DNA from: Pseudobdellovibrionaceae bacterium
GTDB lineage: Bacteria > Bdellovibrionota > Bdellovibrionia > Bdellovibrionales > Bdellovibrionaceae
Direction of reading: 5' to 3'
NCBI GenBank assembly: GCA_013359135.1
Contig: JABWCN010000007.1
Coordinates: 17,111 to 81,110, forward strand
DNA: 64,000 nucleotides
Shown: piece by piece, positions 62,186-64,000 of the stretch
Position numbering within the stretch: position 1 is the stretch's first letter
Layout: each line of letters begins with the position of its first letter
Position numbers and translations under genes: made by a program
Notes under the pieces: generated by a model
The model's database searches: none
What the model saw: only the letters and a program-made list of their open reading frames with translations
What the model was told of the DNA's origin: nothing

Positions 62186-62870
62186 ATTTAAACTAATTCT
62201 CCTTTTGATTCTATCTGTAGTCGCTACTTTGACATTTCAAAACTGCTCGCAGTTTTCAGAAGCTCAAGATAGCGTCTCAAGTTTTTTTTCTGAGCAAACC
62301 CCTATTGAGAGTCATTATGCAAGTGTAGTCACTGTTATGCCGCAACAACAAATGAGAATAGTTAATCGCAGATATGTAGCAGAGTTATTTCGTGATATCT
62401 TTACAGCCGCAGATGGGCAGACTGCAGATAATATGGATAGACTTATTTTTCATTGGGCTTTAAAACGTGGAGCACAGATGGGTGGTAACTGTGACTTACT
62501 TGGATCAACTACAGGGGCTGATTGTAATGGTGATTTTGGTAATGCTAATCAAAGTAGTTATACTGATCCTAATGCCGTCAGAGAGTCTTTTAAAATTCAG
62601 TTATGCGAGGAATTAATAGGGCAAGATAAAGGTTTATCCATTCTACTTTCAAAAATTGGATATGTTTCAGATGATTTAGATCCCTTTTCTAAAGAAAAAA
62701 TGAAGTTGGCCTATGAATTATTTTATAGAACGGACGAGATTCCTAATGAATATATAGAAAGCTTTAGAGGTTTTGTATACGAACTAAAGCAAAATTCAGA
62801 AACAAATGAAAATATTTGGAGAGGTCTTTTTATACTCATTTGTGAATCTCCAGATTGGCAAAAGTTATGA
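62178..62870 (+). CDS. Lipoprotein with FQNC lipobox in the DUF1501 operon
   Basis: A 230-residue lipoprotein; the signal ends in TLTFQNCSQ, with Asn at -1. After a Ser-rich spacer a helical domain follows (NRRYVAELFRDIFTAADG, YELFYRTDEIPNEYIESF), which resembles the start of DUF1592/DUF1800-type proteins but without heme. The ATG at 62178 is preferred because it lies inside the end of the DUF1501 gene and the longer start adds residues with no ribosome site. Its stop overlaps the next start (ATGA). Confidence 0.75.
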   Translation: MVKFKLILLLILSVVATLTFQNCSQFSEAQDSVSSFFSEQTPIESHYASVVTVMPQQQMRIVNRRYVAELFRDIFTAADGQTADNMDRLIFHWALKRGAQMGGNCDLLGSTTGADCNGDFGNANQSSYTDPNAVRESFKIQLCEELIGQDKGLSILLSKIGYVSDDLDPFSKEKMKLAYELFYRTDEIPNEYIESFRGFVYELKQNSETNENIWRGLFILICESPDWQKL

Positions 62871-63853
62871 TAAAAAAAATCACTGCAGTTATGCTTACTG
62901 TAGCTTCAGTGCTGCTTTTTTTTCAAAACTGCAGTTCTGATTTCAGTTCTTTAGATGAGAGTTCGTACAGCGAGCAGTTTGTTCTAAATCAAAGGATTTT
63001 GCAATTAGAGCAGGACTATGATAAAAAATATTTAGCTTCTCTTATAGGAAGTCAGGATATCATATCAGATTCTCTTAATATAAAGACAAATCAGAAGAAT
63101 ATTTTTTTAGAAAAAGCTACTGTTTTTGTGATCGTTAAAAAACCGGGATCCAAAGCCACATTGAATCTAGGTGTTGATCAAGATCAAAAAATCAGTTTAG
63201 TTCTTAACGAAGGGCAATTGTCATTGCTGCACGAAGCACCTGCCAATAATATGTCAAAGACTACTTTAGCCTATGATGAGACTAAGTCTTTAGTTATTGC
63301 CGCTAGAGTAGGAAAAAATCCCCAGGATATTCTTTTGATGGTAAATGGTGAATACGTTTTACCTACGGTTCAAAAGATAGGGTCCCCTATAGATTATAAT
63401 TATTTAGAGACATTTATCGAGACAACGAATACGGACAGGTTTGTGGTTTTTAACAAAACTTTGGAGCCACCTGAAATGAATACTTTCTCTCGTTATTTGG
63501 GAAGATTATATGGAATTCCAACAAAAACTTCCTTGGAAACACCCGATATTTTGACTTGGGATGGAGCCGATAATGCTCTTTTTATCAATGTTAAAAATAT
63601 ATTAAATCAAAAGTGCTTCCGTTGTCATAGTTCTTGGAGAAATTTAAATGAAAATGACTACACTGTAGCAAGTACATTCACACAGCAAAAAATTTTAGTT
63701 GTTCCTAAGCGCTTAAAAGATTCTCCTTTATGGTATTATTTAGTAGGATCCAGTGATGAGAACACTCAGGCACTAAGAAATATGCCAAAAGATAATCCGC
63801 CTTTATCTACTATAGAGTTAGAAATGATTAAAACCTGGATCAATTCCCTATAG
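62867..63853 (+). CDS. Lipoprotein with FQNC lipobox and one heme site
   Basis: A 328-residue lipoprotein (signal ending LLFFQNCSSD, Asn at -1). A beta-rich middle part (ATVFVIVKKPGSKATLNL, SLLHEAPANN, DILLMVNGEYV) looks like a LamG/concanavalin-type domain, followed near the C-terminus by one c-type heme site NQKCFRCHSSW, then NMPKDNPPLSTIELEMIKTWI, the usual end of planctomycete-type cytochrome domains. It is the last gene of the operon. Start chosen by ATGA overlap with the preceding gene. No clear terminator follows within the window. Confidence 0.78.
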   Translation: MIKKITAVMLTVASVLLFFQNCSSDFSSLDESSYSEQFVLNQRILQLEQDYDKKYLASLIGSQDIISDSLNIKTNQKNIFLEKATVFVIVKKPGSKATLNLGVDQDQKISLVLNEGQLSLLHEAPANNMSKTTLAYDETKSLVIAARVGKNPQDILLMVNGEYVLPTVQKIGSPIDYNYLETFIETTNTDRFVVFNKTLEPPEMNTFSRYLGRLYGIPTKTSLETPDILTWDGADNALFINVKNILNQKCFRCHSSWRNLNENDYTVASTFTQQKILVVPKRLKDSPLWYYLVGSSDENTQALRNMPKDNPPLSTIELEMIKTWINSL

Positions 63854-64000
63854 GCAGGTCAATAAAATCTCCATGTCTGTGTATGTGAAGAATTTGGAGC
63901 GGTGATTGTCTATAGAGGCCCTTTTTGTCATTTTGTCTAATTCTCTACAGTAGAAAAAATTTCACACTTCTACTATAGTGCTCTGACTATCAGGGAGCCT

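Noticed and set aside
1..64000. CRISPR array, prophage or complete insertion sequence
   Set aside because: No spaced direct repeats, integrase, capsid or transposase gene were seen anywhere in the window.

Overview
The window looks like chromosome of an AT-rich, Gram-negative, free-living bacterium of the Bdellovibrionota (Bdellovibrio/Bacteriovorax-like). The grounds are indirect: a proteome dominated by exported proteins, several lipoproteins whose lipobox ends in Asn-Cys (FQNC/YTNC), a TIGR02147-family protein, a type II secretion gspC-gspD-gspE set, and System II cytochrome c maturation. No ribosomal RNA or marker gene settles the genus. Coding density is high, most genes sit in short overlapping operons, and there is one tRNA (Pro, GGG) and one small transposon-derived element (MITE).

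Layout. 0-7 kb: a partial helix-turn-helix-like gene, then gspE/gspD/gspC, a [2Fe-2S] BFD-like protein and an NrnA-like DHH phosphoesterase on the minus strand. 7-12.6 kb: greA, an AsmA-like protein, a glycerophosphodiester phosphodiesterase, a YceI protein, a secreted coiled-coil protein and a stand-alone copy of the GspD N0-N1 domains. 12.6-18.5 kb: tRNA-Pro, secreted proteins, a lipoprotein alpha/beta hydrolase and a large di-heme lipoprotein. 18.6-38.4 kb: a block of exported proteins, several carrying domains that normally work in the cytoplasm (MGDG-synthase-type glycosyltransferase plus PlsC-type acyltransferase in one chain, E. coli-type cytidine deaminase, nucleotidyltransferase, OlsB-like acyltransferase). 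39-44 kb: ordinary housekeeping (DUF885 peptidase, cupin, hemB, metallo-beta-lactamase, PilZ). 44-56 kb: metG followed by TlpA/ResB/CcsA and an octaheme lipoprotein, facing a minus-strand operon of a beta-barrel protein plus multiheme cytochromes (26 CxxCH motifs in that operon). 56-64 kb: a secreted protein with a TIGR02147 regulator, a 157-bp MITE, and a four-gene operon with DUF1501 and c-type cytochrome lipoproteins.

The most notable signal is in the 12.9-38.3 kb block. Nine exported proteins carry a pentapeptide Cys-x-x-x-Tyr either within a few residues of the mature N-terminus (CFRFY, CLKLY, CKQFY, CLNKY) or within the last 16 residues (CAKKY, CMTFY, CLILY, CLQYY, CVKYY), never at both ends; in six of them it holds the only cysteine of the mature chain. 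With the cytosolic-type enzyme domains on several of them, this suggests an undescribed sorting or attachment tag on a set of enzymes possibly sent to another cell's cytoplasm. That role is inference. The second theme is electron transfer: a complete System II heme-ligation set next to a porin-cytochrome-like operon that also hides a 41-residue membrane protein.
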